Assembly (NCBI GenBank): GCA_019119685.1
Contig: DWWN01000035.1
Span: 1-64,000 of the forward strand
Source: Candidatus Faecalibacterium faecigallinarum
GTDB lineage: Bacteria; Bacillota; Clostridia; Oscillospirales; Ruminococcaceae
Length of the DNA: 64,000 bases
Direction of reading: 5' to 3'
Part shown: positions 9,287 through 21,255 of the stretch, one piece after another
Numbering within the stretch: position 1 is the first letter of the stretch
Layout: every line of letters starts with the position of its first letter
Notes under the pieces: generated by a model
Seen by the model: only the letters and a program-made list of their open reading frames with translations
What the model was told of the DNA's origin: nothing
The model's database searches: none
Position numbers and translations under genes: made by a program

Positions 9287-10189
9287 TCACTTCTGCGGGT
9301 CGGGCTTTTCGCAGATCAGCTCCCGGATGGCCTTCATGGCGGTGGAGCGGGGGCGGGCGGCGTCCTCCACCAGAGTGATGGCCCGCTCGGGGACGGGCAG
9401 CTCCAGCGGGACGCAGAACAGTTCCCCGCGGGCGATGCGGGGGGCCGCCAGCTCGCTGGGGTAAAAGCCGATGCCCAGCCCGTGCTCTACCATGGGCAGG
9501 ATCTGGTCCATGGTGGCGGCTTCCACGTCCACCCGGAAGGGCTGGCCGTTGGCGTTGAAAAAGGCATGGTAAAAGCTGTAGGTGCTGGTGCCCTCCCCCA
9601 GGCAGACCAGCGGGCAGCGGGCCAGCTCGGCCAGGGTGCACCGCCGGGCGGCCAGGTCGCTGTAGGCCGGCCCGCACACCGGTATCTCGGTAAAGCGCAG
9701 CAGCTCGGTCTGCTGCAGGGTGCGGCCGGTGGGCAGCGGCCCAGTGATGACGGCAAAGTCGCTCTCCCCGTTGCGCAGCCGCTCGATGGCCTGGGGGGTG
9801 GTCTCGTTGGTGATGCGCAGATGCACCCCCGGGTACTGCGCCCGGAACGCCGACAGCTTGTCCAGCAGGATCATCTGCAGGGCCGCTTCGCTGGCGCTGA
9901 TGGACAGCGACCCGCTCTCGAGGCTGCCGTCCCGGCGGATCTCCTCCTCCCCCAGCTGTAGCTGCTCGACGGCGGCGGCCACCCGCCGGTAGAACCGCTG
10001 GCCCTCCGGCGTCAGGGTGACGCCCTTGTTGGAGCGGTGGAACAGTTTGCACCCCAGCTCCTGCTCCAGATTCTTCATGCAGCGGGTGATGTTGGGCTGG
10101 TTGTTTTTCAGCATCTCAGCGGCGCGGGTAAAGCTGCGGCACTGGGCTACTACGTAGAAAATGCGGTAATAATCGTAGTTGATGGTCAT
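9287..10189 (-). CDS. LysR-family transcriptional regulator, divergent from the ATP synthase operon
   Basis: 300 residues. The N-terminal winged helix-turn-helix spans residues 1-65 (YYRIFYVVAQCRSFTRAAEML, NQPNITRCMKNLEQELGCKLFHRSNKGVTLTPEG). The effector domain follows from about 90 (GSLSISASEAALQMILL...). No ligand can be assigned. It starts 215 nt from atpB on the opposite strand, and a canonical T-N11-A site lies between them, so it probably regulates itself and the atp operon. A LysR-type regulator of an F-type ATPase is not a textbook arrangement. Confidence 0.9.
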   Translation of the reverse strand: MTINYDYYRIFYVVAQCRSFTRAAEMLKNNQPNITRCMKNLEQELGCKLFHRSNKGVTLTPEGQRFYRRVAAAVEQLQLGEEEIRRDGSLESGSLSISASEAALQMILLDKLSAFRAQYPGVHLRITNETTPQAIERLRNGESDFAVITGPLPTGRTLQQTELLRFTEIPVCGPAYSDLAARRCTLAELARCPLVCLGEGTSTYSFYHAFFNANGQPFRVDVEAATMDQILPMVEHGLGIGFYPSELAAPRIARGELFCVPLELPVPERAITLVEDAARPRSTAMKAIRELICEKPDPQK

Positions 10190-10231
10190 AGAAAATTTCC
10201 CTTATATTTTATGAATTGTGCACCATTTACC

Positions 10232-10297
10232 ATACAAAAATTGTATCACCAGCATATTAACATGATATTTTACAATTTTCACTATTGATAGTATAAT
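10232..10297 (+). promoter_or_regulatory. atp operon promoter with LysR-type binding sites
   Basis: TTTACA (10269-10274), 17 nt, TATAAT (10292-10297) gives a start near 10304. ATACAA-AAA-TTGTAT (10232-10246) is a perfect T-N11-A LysR box centred near -65, the usual recognition site. A weaker ATAT-N7-ATAT (10254-10268) is centred near -43, where the activation site of LysR regulators lies. The box also lies in the regulator's own upstream region. Confidence 0.75.
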
Positions 10298-10314
10298 ACG
10301 CTCGATCCAAAATT

Positions 10315-10358
10315 GCAATTTGACGGACCATGGTTACAGTTTGGTCTGTCCCGATTGC
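10315..10358 (+). promoter_or_regulatory. hairpin in the atp 5' leader
   Basis: In the roughly 100-nt leader, GCAAT (10315-10319) pairs with ATTGC (10354-10358), and inside it ACGGACCA (10323-10330) pairs with TGGTCTGT (10342-10349, one G-U). No known riboswitch class is recognised and no U-run follows. It may affect mRNA stability or translation of atpB. Confidence 0.45.
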
Positions 10359-10404
10359 ATCGTCAAACTGATATGAAAGGTATGAAAGGAGTCTTTCCAA
10401 AACC

Positions 10405-11250
10405 ATGAAGCAGAATAAGCGCAAACTTATCCTGTGGCTTGCCCTGATCGTGGTGCTGGCAGCCGCCTCCGTCCTGACCGGCGGCGCCGGCGGCGAGACC
10501 GAAAGCGTGCAGGAAGTCATGCGGGACGCCGTCCTTCATGAGACCGGCCGGATCAGCCTGTTCGGCATCCGCGACGTCAACCCCGGCCTTGTTTCGGCCT
10601 ATGTGGTGACGGTGCTGCTGCTGGTGCTGGCCGTCTGCCTGCGCCTGTTTGCGGTGCCTCGCTTCCGGGATGTGCCCGGCAAGCTGCAGATGCTGCTGGA
10701 ACTGTGGGTGAGCACCTTCAGCGGCATGGCCGAGAAGAACAGCCCCCACCGCAACAAAGTGCTTGGCCCCTATCTGTTCGGCGCTGGCACCTATATCTTC
10801 GTCAGCACCCTGTTCGAGCTGCTGGGCGTCCAGGCTGTCACCACCGCGGGGCATTCCGTCGCCCTGCCCGCCCCCCTGTCCGACGTCAACGGCGCCATCG
10901 CCATGGGCGTGCTGTCCTATCTGTTCATCCTGTCGGGCGGCGTCAGCGCCGTGGGCCTGCGCGGTGTGGGCCGCACCCTGAAGGAATTCTCGCTGCCCAT
11001 CTCCATGAGCTTCCGTCTGTTCGGCGCGCTGCTGTCCGGCCTGCTGGTCACCGAGCTGGTGTACTTCTATATCACCCTCAGCTTTGTGCTGCCGGTCATC
11101 GTGGGCGTCATGTTCACCCTGCTGCACGCTTTGATCCAGAGCTACGTGCTCACCATGCTGGTGGCCCTGTACTACGGCGAGGTGTCCGAGCCGGTCCACC
11201 CCAAAGCATCCAAACAAGCCAACAACGACACACAAGCCATCGCGGCTTAA
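10405..11250 (+). CDS. atpB: F0F1 ATP synthase subunit a
   Basis: 281 residues, membrane. It forms the proton half-channels against the c-ring. The fourth-helix motif MSFRLFGALLSGLLV holds the essential arginine; the asparagine that usually follows RLFG is Ala here. There are five to six hydrophobic helices, with a hydrophobic N-terminal segment (residues 8-24) and a short polar loop before the first core helix. First gene of the atpBEF-(HA)-GDC operon. Ribosome site AAAGGAG is at somewhat long spacing. No atpI gene is present. Confidence 0.93.
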   Translation: MKQNKRKLILWLALIVVLAAASVLTGGAGGETESVQEVMRDAVLHETGRISLFGIRDVNPGLVSAYVVTVLLLVLAVCLRLFAVPRFRDVPGKLQMLLELWVSTFSGMAEKNSPHRNKVLGPYLFGAGTYIFVSTLFELLGVQAVTTAGHSVALPAPLSDVNGAIAMGVLSYLFILSGGVSAVGLRGVGRTLKEFSLPISMSFRLFGALLSGLLVTELVYFYITLSFVLPVIVGVMFTLLHALIQSYVLTMLVALYYGEVSEPVHPKASKQANNDTQAIAA

Positions 11251-11268
11251 ACTTTCAGGAGGTATATC

Positions 11269-11655
11269 ATGAAAACCCTGCACATCAAGAAAGCCCTTTC
11301 CGCCCTGCTGGTGATGCTGATGCTCACCTTTGCCCTGTCCATCCCCGCCTTCGCAGCTGAGGGCGCCAATGATACCGACGCCGCTTCTTCCACCGCCACC
11401 CAGGTGGCCGAAGCCGAGGCCGAAGGCATGACCACCTCCGGCAAGGCCATCGCCTGCGCCGTGGCCGTTGGCCTGGCCGCCGCCGGCGGCGCCGTGGGCA
11501 TGGGCCTGCTGGGCGCAAAGTCCTCCGAGAGCATCGCCCGCCAGCCCGAGGCCGAGGGCAAGATCCGTACCTCGATGATGCTGACCCTGGTCTTTATCGA
11601 GACCGCCATCATCTACGCTCTGCTGGTGGTCATCCTTATCATCTTTGTGCTGTAA
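11269..11655 (+). CDS. atpE: F0F1 ATP synthase subunit c with signal-peptide-like N-terminal extension
   Basis: 128 residues, about 45 longer than usual. Residues 1-30 look like a signal peptide (basic MKTLHIKKA, hydrophobic core, AFA-AE cleavage-like site), followed by an acidic Ala/Thr-rich spacer. The c hairpin starts near 54: helix 1, the polar loop ARQPEAEGK, helix 2 with the ion-binding glutamate in LVFIETAIIY. The helix-1 glutamine of Na+-coupled c-rings is Met here (GAVGMG), so proton coupling is more likely. Ribosome site CAGGAGG. Confidence 0.92.
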   Translation: MKTLHIKKALSALLVMLMLTFALSIPAFAAEGANDTDAASSTATQVAEAEAEGMTTSGKAIACAVAVGLAAAGGAVGMGLLGAKSSESIARQPEAEGKIRTSMMLTLVFIETAIIYALLVVILIIFVL

Positions 11656-11673
11656 GGGCGGGAGGTGTCAGCT

Positions 11674-12157
11674 ATGAATCTCCCCCTGAACATTGACCTG
11701 CAGCAGATCTTCCTGCATATGCTCAACTTCGTCATCCTGGCCGGCGGGCTCTATTTCATCCTGTACAACCCGGTGAAGAAGTTCATGGACCAGCGCGTGG
11801 CCCGCTACGCCGAGATGGACAAGGCCGCCGCTGACAAGCTGGCCGCCGCCGACAAGCTGGCCGCCGACCACCAGGCCCAGCTGGACAAGCTGGACGAGGA
11901 ACTGCGCGAGCGCCGGGCCGAAAGCCAGAAGATCGCCCAGGCTGCCGCCCAGCAGCAGCTGGACCGCGCCCAGGAGCAGGCTGACCAGATCGTCGCCGCC
12001 GCCCGCAAGAGCGCCGAGAGCATCCGCGCCAAGGCTGTGTCCGACAGCCACAAGGAGCTGAAAGAGCTGGCCATCGCCGCCGCCGAAAAGCTGGCGGCCT
12101 CCTCCAGCCGGGACGCCATCGACGAATTTTTGACCCTGGCGGAGGAAGGGAACGGCC

Positions 12158-12174
<17 letters not shown>
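11674..12174 (+). CDS. atpF: F0F1 ATP synthase subunit b
   Basis: 166 residues from the ATG at 11674 (GGGAGG 8 nt upstream; an in-frame GTG lies 9 nt earlier). One N-terminal membrane helix (about 10-28) precedes a long charged, Ala-rich helix (about 35-150) that forms the peripheral stalk dimer. It is of ordinary b length and carries no fused delta domain, which matters because no separate delta gene exists in the operon. Its end overlaps the next gene by 17 nt, so translation is coupled. Confidence 0.9.
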
Positions 12175-13909
<1,735 letters not shown>

Positions 13910-13910
13910 T

Positions 13911-16233
<2,323 letters not shown>

Positions 16234-16234
<1 letters not shown>

Positions 16235-16659
16235 TGAACACCTTCCATCTGCGCATCCTGGCCTCCGACCAGATGTTCTTTGAGGGCGCGTGCGAGAATC
16301 TGGTGGCGCCCTGCGCCGACGGCTCGTTCGGCGTCCAGGCCAACCACTCCAACATGATCTCGGCCGTCACCCCCGGCGAGCTGCACTACCGCCCCGCCGA
16401 AGGCCCCGACGCCGGCAAAGACAAGATCGCCGCCGTCTCGGCCGGCCTGATCAAGGTGGAGCGCAACGACGTGCTGGTCCTGGTGGACACCGCCGAGCGC
16501 CCCGAGGAGATCGACGCCAACCGCGCCCGCCGCGCCGCCGACCGCGCCAAGGAAGCCATGCTGCAAAAGCGCAGCATCCAGGAATACCGCGTGGCCCAGT
16601 ACAATCTGGCCCGCGCCATGAGCCGCCTGCAGGTGCACAGCGATTTCGAGCGCAAGTAA
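16234..16659 (+). CDS. atpC: F0F1 ATP synthase epsilon subunit
   Basis: 141 residues. The N-terminal beta sandwich (FHLRILASDQMFFEGACENLVAPCADGSFGVQANHSNMISAVTPGEL) is followed by the C-terminal helical hairpin (RARRAADRAKEAM..EYRVAQYNLARAMSRLQV), so it has the parts needed for the inhibitory conformation. Start ATG 16234 overlaps the atpD stop by one base; an in-frame GTG lies 3 nt before. Last gene of the operon. No intrinsic terminator is seen before the fhs promoter. Confidence 0.93.
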
Positions 16660-16662
16660 GCC

Positions 16663-16692
16663 TTGACAACCGCCGTCCCTTCGTGGTATTCT
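16663..16692 (+). promoter_or_regulatory. fhs promoter
   Basis: TTGACA (16663-16668), 18 nt, TATTCT (16687-16692), beginning 3 nt after the atpC stop. Transcription from about 16699 would enter the ZTP riboswitch immediately. Confidence 0.75.
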
Positions 16693-16711
16693 AAACATTG
16701 CAAGGAGCCCC

Positions 16712-16826
16712 CGCCCTGCTGACGGGAAATGTGGAACCGACCACAGTGCAGGCAGGGGCGACACAAAGCCGACCGTCTGGGCAGCCTTGCGCGGTATTTG
16801 CCGCGCAGCGCTGCCCTTTTTGTTTG
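16712..16826 (+). promoter_or_regulatory. ZTP (pfl) riboswitch with intrinsic terminator
   Basis: The outer stem pairs CCCTGC (about 16714) with GCAGGG-like sequence before 16758, and holds an inner hairpin TGTGG-aaccga-CCACA (16730-16745). The downstream half GCCGACCGTCTGGGCA (16768-16783) is the conserved pfl/ZTP 3' domain. GGGCAGC (16779-16785) can instead pair with GCTGCCC (16810-16816), followed by CTTTTTGTTT, so ligand-bound aptamer and terminator compete for the same bases. Placement before fhs, a purine/one-carbon gene, is a typical ZTP setting: high ZTP would allow fhs expression. Confidence 0.87.
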
Positions 16827-16846
16827 CAGCAAAGGAGAACTACGCT

Positions 16847-18508
16847 ATGAAGTCCGATATCGAGATCGCACAGGAAGCCACCCTCCGCCCCATCACCGAG
16901 ATCGCCGCGGGCCTGGGCCTGGACGACGCCGACGTCATCCCCTACGGCCGCTACAAGGCCAAGCTCAACCACCGCCTGGCCGAACAGGGCGGCAAGCAGG
17001 GCAAGCTGATCCTTGTCACCGCCATCAGCCCCACCCCCGCCGGCGAGGGCAAGACCACCACCAGCGTGGGCCTGGCCGACGCCCTGTGCGCGCTGGGCAA
17101 AAAGACCATGCTCTGCCTGCGCGAGCCCTCGCTGGGGCCCGTGTTCGGCATCAAGGGCGGCGCGGCCGGCGGCGGCTACGCCCAGGTGGTGCCCATGGAG
17201 GACATCAACCTCCACTTTACCGGCGACATCCACGCCATCGGCACCGCCAACAACCTCCTGGCCGCCATGATCGACAACAGCATCCAGCAGGGCAACCCCC
17301 TGCACATCGACCCCCGCCGCATCACCTGGAAGCGCTGCATGGACATGAACGACCGCCAGCTCCGCTTCATCGTGGACGGCCTGGGCGGCAAGGCCAACGG
17401 CACCCCCCGCGAGGACGGCTTTGACATCACCGTCGCCAGCGAGGTGATGGCGGTGTTCTGCCTGGCCTCCAGCCTCCACGACCTGAAAGAGCGCCTCGCC
17501 CGCATCGTCTGCGCTTACACCTACGACGGCCAGCCCGTCACCGCCGGGCAGATCGGCGCGGCCGGCGCCATGGCCGCCCTGCTGAAGGACGCCATCGACC
17601 CCAACCTGGTCCAGACCCTCGAGCACAACCCCGCCATCATCCACGGCGGCCCCTTTGCCAACATCGCCCACGGCTGCAACAGCGTCATGGCCACCCGGCT
17701 CAGCCTCTCCCTGGCCGACTATGTGGTCACTGAAGCCGGCTTTGGCGCCGACCTCGGGGCGGAAAAGTTTTTGGACATCAAGTGCCGCGCCGCCGGCATC
17801 GCGCCTTCGGCCTGCGTCCTGGTGGCCACTGTCCGCGCCCTCAAGAGCCACGGCGGCGTAGCCAAGGCCGACCTCAACCAGCCCAACCCCGACGCCGTCC
17901 GCGCCGGCCTGGCCAACCTCGGCCGCCACATCGAGAACATGAAGGACGGCTTCGGCCTGCCCGTGGTGGTGGCGGTCAACGCCTTCCCCACCGACACCGC
18001 CGAGGAACAGGCCATCGTCCGCGATTACTGCGCCCAGATGGGCGTGCCCTGCGTCCTGAGCGAGGTGTTCGCCAAGGGCGGCGAGGGCGGCAAAGCCCTG
18101 GCCGAGGCCGTTCTTGGCATCCTGGAGGACCGGCCCATCCAGTTCACCTACCCGCTCGAAGCCTCCCTGCGGGAGAAGATTGAGGCCGTGGCCGGAAAGA
18201 TCTACCGGGCCGACGGCGTCGATTACAGCCCCGCCGCCGCCAAGGCCCTGGATGAGCTGACCGCCATGGGCTACGGCAGCCTGCCGGTCTGCATCGCCAA
18301 GACCCAGTACAGCTTCAGCGATAACGCAGCCCTCAAGGCCGCTCCCACCGGCTTCCGCATGACCGTGCGGGAAGTGCGGCTGGCCGCCGGCGCGGGCTTC
18401 GTGGTGGTCATCTGCGGCAGCATCATGACCATGCCCGGCCTGCCCAAGACCCCCGCCGCCGTCAACATCGACGTCACCGACGACGGCCGCATCACCGGCC
18501 TGTTCTGA
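16847..18508 (+). CDS. fhs: formate-tetrahydrofolate ligase
   Basis: 553 residues. Makes 10-formyl-THF from formate, THF and ATP, feeding purine synthesis. [22 protein letters not shown] is the family N-terminus; the ATP loop is [18 protein letters not shown] (about 61-78); [35 protein letters not shown] and the C-terminal [19 protein letters not shown] are family hallmarks. Start ATG 16847 follows AAAGGAG. Expression is probably set by the ZTP riboswitch. Confidence 0.97.
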   Translation: MKSDIEIAQEATLRPITEIAAGLGLDDADVIPYGRYKAKLNHRLAEQGGKQGKLILVTAISPTPAGEGKTTTSVGLADALCALGKKTMLCLREPSLGPVFGIKGGAAGGGYAQVVPMEDINLHFTGDIHAIGTANNLLAAMIDNSIQQGNPLHIDPRRITWKRCMDMNDRQLRFIVDGLGGKANGTPREDGFDITVASEVMAVFCLASSLHDLKERLARIVCAYTYDGQPVTAGQIGAAGAMAALLKDAIDPNLVQTLEHNPAIIHGGPFANIAHGCNSVMATRLSLSLADYVVTEAGFGADLGAEKFLDIKCRAAGIAPSACVLVATVRALKSHGGVAKADLNQPNPDAVRAGLANLGRHIENMKDGFGLPVVVAVNAFPTDTAEEQAIVRDYCAQMGVPCVLSEVFAKGGEGGKALAEAVLGILEDRPIQFTYPLEASLREKIEAVAGKIYRADGVDYSPAAAKALDELTAMGYGSLPVCIAKTQYSFSDNAALKAAPTGFRMTVREVRLAAGAGFVVVICGSIMTMPGLPKTPAAVNIDVTDDGRITGLF

Positions 18509-18540
18509 TCCGGCCAAGCCCACCGGGCCTATAAGACAAG

Positions 18541-18577
18541 CAAGCGCCCCCGCTCTGAAAAGAGTAGGGGCGCTTTC
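18541..18577. terminator. bidirectional terminator between fhs and hepT
   Basis: AGCGCCCC...CTCT-gaaa-AGAG...GGGGCGCT hairpin with A-rich left and T-rich right flank, placed between convergent genes. Confidence 0.85.
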
Positions 18578-18580
18578 CGT

Positions 18581-18931
18581 TTATTCTTCCGCGTCCAGCT
18601 GTTCCTGACAGAAACGTTTGAGCGCAGGAATATCTGTGACAGCCGTTTCCCAGATGATCTCTCTGCTCATGCTGCCATAATTATGCGCGACCAGATTGCG
18701 CATTCCCTTCATCGGTCCCCATTGGATGCGGTCTGCCGTAGCCTGCCGGAACGCCAGGGATAACCCGCCGCTCAGCTCGCCGATTTGCAAAATGCTGAAG
18801 GAGACAGAGCGCTGGTAGTCCCGGTCCCTGTCAAAAATGGCAAAATCACTGCCATACCGGGCAATGGTCTTTTCGATCTCGCAGCAATAGTCCAGGATGT
18901 GCTCCAGGCGCTGTTTGTCAGGCGGCAACAT
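18581..18931 (-). CDS. hepT: HepT-type RNase toxin (DUF86)
   Basis: 116 residues, all helical HEPN fold. The RX4HXY catalytic motif is present as RNLVAHNY (about 80-87), with the upstream helix DRDYQRSVSFSILQIGELSGGLS typical of DUF86. HepT is an RNase; its partner MntA silences it by adding AMP to the tyrosine of this motif. The gene overlaps the 3' end of mntA by 14 nt, so the two are translated together. Confidence 0.9.
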   Translation of the reverse strand: MLPPDKQRLEHILDYCCEIEKTIARYGSDFAIFDRDRDYQRSVSFSILQIGELSGGLSLAFRQATADRIQWGPMKGMRNLVAHNYGSMSREIIWETAVTDIPALKRFCQEQLDAEE

Positions 18932-19244
18932 AGAGGTTCACCTTCTCTTTCCACACCGTTTCGCGGAAGTTCTCTTCGTGCGGCATCTGGGCTGGCTGTT
19001 CCAGCGAACTGACTGTGATCAGGTCCACTCTTTTTTCAAGCGCCTCTTCCAGGTCGCAGTAGAGCGCACCCAGCGTCAGCAGGGACTTCAGCGCTGTACC
19101 GGATGTATCCACGATCAGGTCCACATCGCTGTCCTCTGTCGCCTCGTTCCGGGCGTAGGAGCCAAAGAGATAGACCGCCCTCAAACCATATTTTCTGGCC
19201 ACCGGCTCGATCCGGCGCCGAAGTTCCTGCGTCGTATATACCAT
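18918..19244 (-). CDS. mntA: MntA-type nucleotidyltransferase antitoxin
   Basis: 108 residues from the ATG at 19244 (AAGGAGG upstream); the longer frame lacks a site. The minimal nucleotidyltransferase motif GSYARNEATEDSDVDLIV (GS-x10-DxD, about 30-47) is complete, followed by the third acidic residue region (KRVDLIT). It should AMPylate HepT. First gene of the pair; no strong promoter was identified upstream. Confidence 0.9.
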   Translation of the reverse strand: MVYTTQELRRRIEPVARKYGLRAVYLFGSYARNEATEDSDVDLIVDTSGTALKSLLTLGALYCDLEEALEKRVDLITVSSLEQPAQMPHEENFRETVWKEKVNLYVAA

Positions 19245-19312
19245 TGCCGTCCGCCTCCTTTCGGTCTTATGCAGCATTGTAAAAACACAGCCTGCCCGGC
19301 GGGGGTCATGGC

Positions 19313-19543
19313 TTATTTTTCCCGGCACTTGACGCCGTAGTTGCCGCGGCTGCCGGTCTCATAGCCGCGGTAGATCTCGTAGGTTTTGCCGTCGATGACG
19401 GCCTCGTCGTCGCTGGGGAAGGAACAGCTCCAGCCGTTCGCTTCGCAGTATTTGGCGATGGCCTGGTGGGCTTTCGAGACGGTGGGATAGACCGAGCCGT
19501 CCTCATAGGGGACCCAAAACGCCTTTTTTAGCATATCCAACAT
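19313..19543 (-). CDS. small conserved-looking hypothetical protein
   Basis: 76 residues, ribosome site AAAGGAG. Contains DGKTYEIYRGYE and a C-terminal GNYGVKCREK, with two cysteines in SCSF and KC. It is probably a small alpha/beta domain. Not recognised. It lies upstream of mntA-hepT on the same strand with a 68-nt gap, so it could be co-transcribed, but no functional link is evident. Confidence 0.6.
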   Translation of the reverse strand: MLDMLKKAFWVPYEDGSVYPTVSKAHQAIAKYCEANGWSCSFPSDDEAVIDGKTYEIYRGYETGSRGNYGVKCREK

Positions 19544-19662
19544 GGTTCACCGCTCCTTTCGTCCGCCGGGCAGGCTCTGCTTCTGTTCTTAGTATAAACC
19601 ATCCGGCGGGGAAAATCCACCCAAAGACCGCCCGGCCGGTACGTGGCTGGCATATCAGAAAA

Positions 19663-19706
19663 GAGCGCCGTCCGCGCAACGCAAAAGCCGGACAGCGCCC
19701 TTTTCA
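19663..19706. terminator. terminator after the MATE gene
   Basis: AGCGCCGTCCG and CGGACAGCGCC arms (about 19664-19699) flanked by T-rich tails on both strands. It ends the minus-strand MATE transcript. The rest of 19544-19745 shows nothing else. Confidence 0.75.
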
Positions 19707-19745
19707 CAGGAGAAGAAAATATACAAAAAGAAGAAAAGCTCACCA

Positions 19746-21131
19746 TTATGCCAGCGCGTAGGAGCGCTTGAACTGGCGGATGACCACCGCCGCCACGGCC
19801 ACGGCCACCACCGCCACTGAGGTGTTGCTGACCATCATTACCACGCCCACGCTGGCCTCGCCGAGGTTTGTAAAGTTCTGCAAAAACCAGAACACCGGGA
19901 TGCGGAACACGAACACCCGCGCGATGTTCAGCAGCAGCGTCAGACGCGTCTTGCCCAGGCCGTACAGCAGCGCCAGCACCGCCGAATTGATGGCCAGCGG
20001 CACTGCGCCCAGCGCCTCGTACCGGTAGACCAGCACGATCATCTCGTGGAATTCGGCGCTGCCCGAGTCGAACAGGCTGGCCAGCAGGTCCATCTGCCAC
20101 AGCTCCAGCCCCGAGATCACGGCGCTCATGGCCACATTGACCGCCAGCACCGCCCCAAAGGCTTCCAGCACGCGGCGGTAGCGCCCGGCCCCGTAGTTCT
20201 GGCTGATGATGGCCGAAGCGCCCTCCTCATAGCCGTTCTGGGGGTTGGTGGTGATGCCGCCCATGTTGTTGGACACGCCCATGGCGCCCACCATCAGCGG
20301 GCCGTAGACGCCGCACATGGCGTTGACGATGGTCTTGCCGAAGGCGAAGAAGGCCCGCTCGGCAATGACCGGCACCGAGTTCTGGACCATGGGCCCCACC
20401 ACTTCCCTGCGGGCCGTCACGGCCTGGGCCGAAAAGCTGAAAGCGCTCTTGCCGCAGATGCTGTTTTTGAGGGCAAAGCCGAACAGCAGCAGCTGCGACG
20501 CCAGAGAGGCCGCCGCGATCATGACCAGGGTTCCGTCCATCCCATAGACGAACAGGGCCGTCAGGGACAACTTGGCCGCGATGACCAGCAGGTTCAGCCG
20601 GAAGATGCGGCCCGCGTTGCCCCGGGCCCGCTCCACCGCGATGTAGACGTTGTTGATGAACGTCACCACCATGACGAACAGCTCGACCACAAAATACTGG
20701 CTGCCGGCCTCGATCAGCAGTTCCGGCGTACCTGCCAGCCGCAGAAAGGTGGAGGTGAAGGGCAGGATCAAAGCCAGCAGGGCCACCCCCACCCCCAGGC
20801 AGATGGCGTACAGGCTGCTGATCCGCCGCCGCACCAGGGCCAGGTCCCCTTCGCCGTAGGCGCGGCTGATCTGGATGCCCGCGCCCACCGCCAGGCCGCC
20901 CCCCACCGCCGAGAGGATGGCGTTCAGCTGGGCGAGGTACGCCACCGCCGACACCGATTCCTCGCTGATGTGGGCCGCCATCATGGTGTCCAGGATGGTA
21001 AACGCCTGGCTCAAAAGCTGGTATAGCGCCAGCGGGGTGCCGATCTGGAGGATCACCTTCCACATCGGGCCGTTCAGGCTCTGCTCCAAAAACTGCTGGT
21101 CCTTTTGGGTCAGCTCCGCTTGCAATTCCAT
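19746..21131 (-). CDS. MATE-family multidrug/metabolite exporter
   Basis: 461 residues from the ATG at 21131 (AAAGGAG at long spacing). Twelve predicted membrane helices in two MatE halves; each half carries the family's Gly-rich first-helix pattern (GTPLALYQLLSQAFTILDTMMAAH; second half begins near MVQNSVPVIAERAFFAFGKTIVNAM). It would expel cationic compounds by Na+ or H+ antiport. Substrate unknown. The AraC gene directly upstream on the same strand is a plausible regulator. Confidence 0.9.
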   Translation of the reverse strand: MELQAELTQKDQQFLEQSLNGPMWKVILQIGTPLALYQLLSQAFTILDTMMAAHISEESVSAVAYLAQLNAILSAVGGGLAVGAGIQISRAYGEGDLALVRRRISSLYAICLGVGVALLALILPFTSTFLRLAGTPELLIEAGSQYFVVELFVMVVTFINNVYIAVERARGNAGRIFRLNLLVIAAKLSLTALFVYGMDGTLVMIAAASLASQLLLFGFALKNSICGKSAFSFSAQAVTARREVVGPMVQNSVPVIAERAFFAFGKTIVNAMCGVYGPLMVGAMGVSNNMGGITTNPQNGYEEGASAIISQNYGAGRYRRVLEAFGAVLAVNVAMSAVISGLELWQMDLLASLFDSGSAEFHEMIVLVYRYEALGAVPLAINSAVLALLYGLGKTRLTLLLNIARVFVFRIPVFWFLQNFTNLGEASVGVVMMVSNTSVAVVAVAVAAVVIRQFKRSYALA

Positions 21132-21255
21132 AGGCTGCGCTTGCTCCTTTCTGCCGCGTCCGTTGTGACAGGGCAAGTATAGAGCAAATTTTCCGCATCA
21201 TCTACCGTTTTCAGGGCATTTATTTGCAAAAATACAGAAAAATCAATACAGCCTT

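Noticed and set aside
11269..11655. Sodium-coupled ATP synthase
   Set aside because: The glutamate-threonine pair of helix 2 is compatible, but the helix-1 glutamine ligand is replaced by methionine, so Na+ binding is unlikely.
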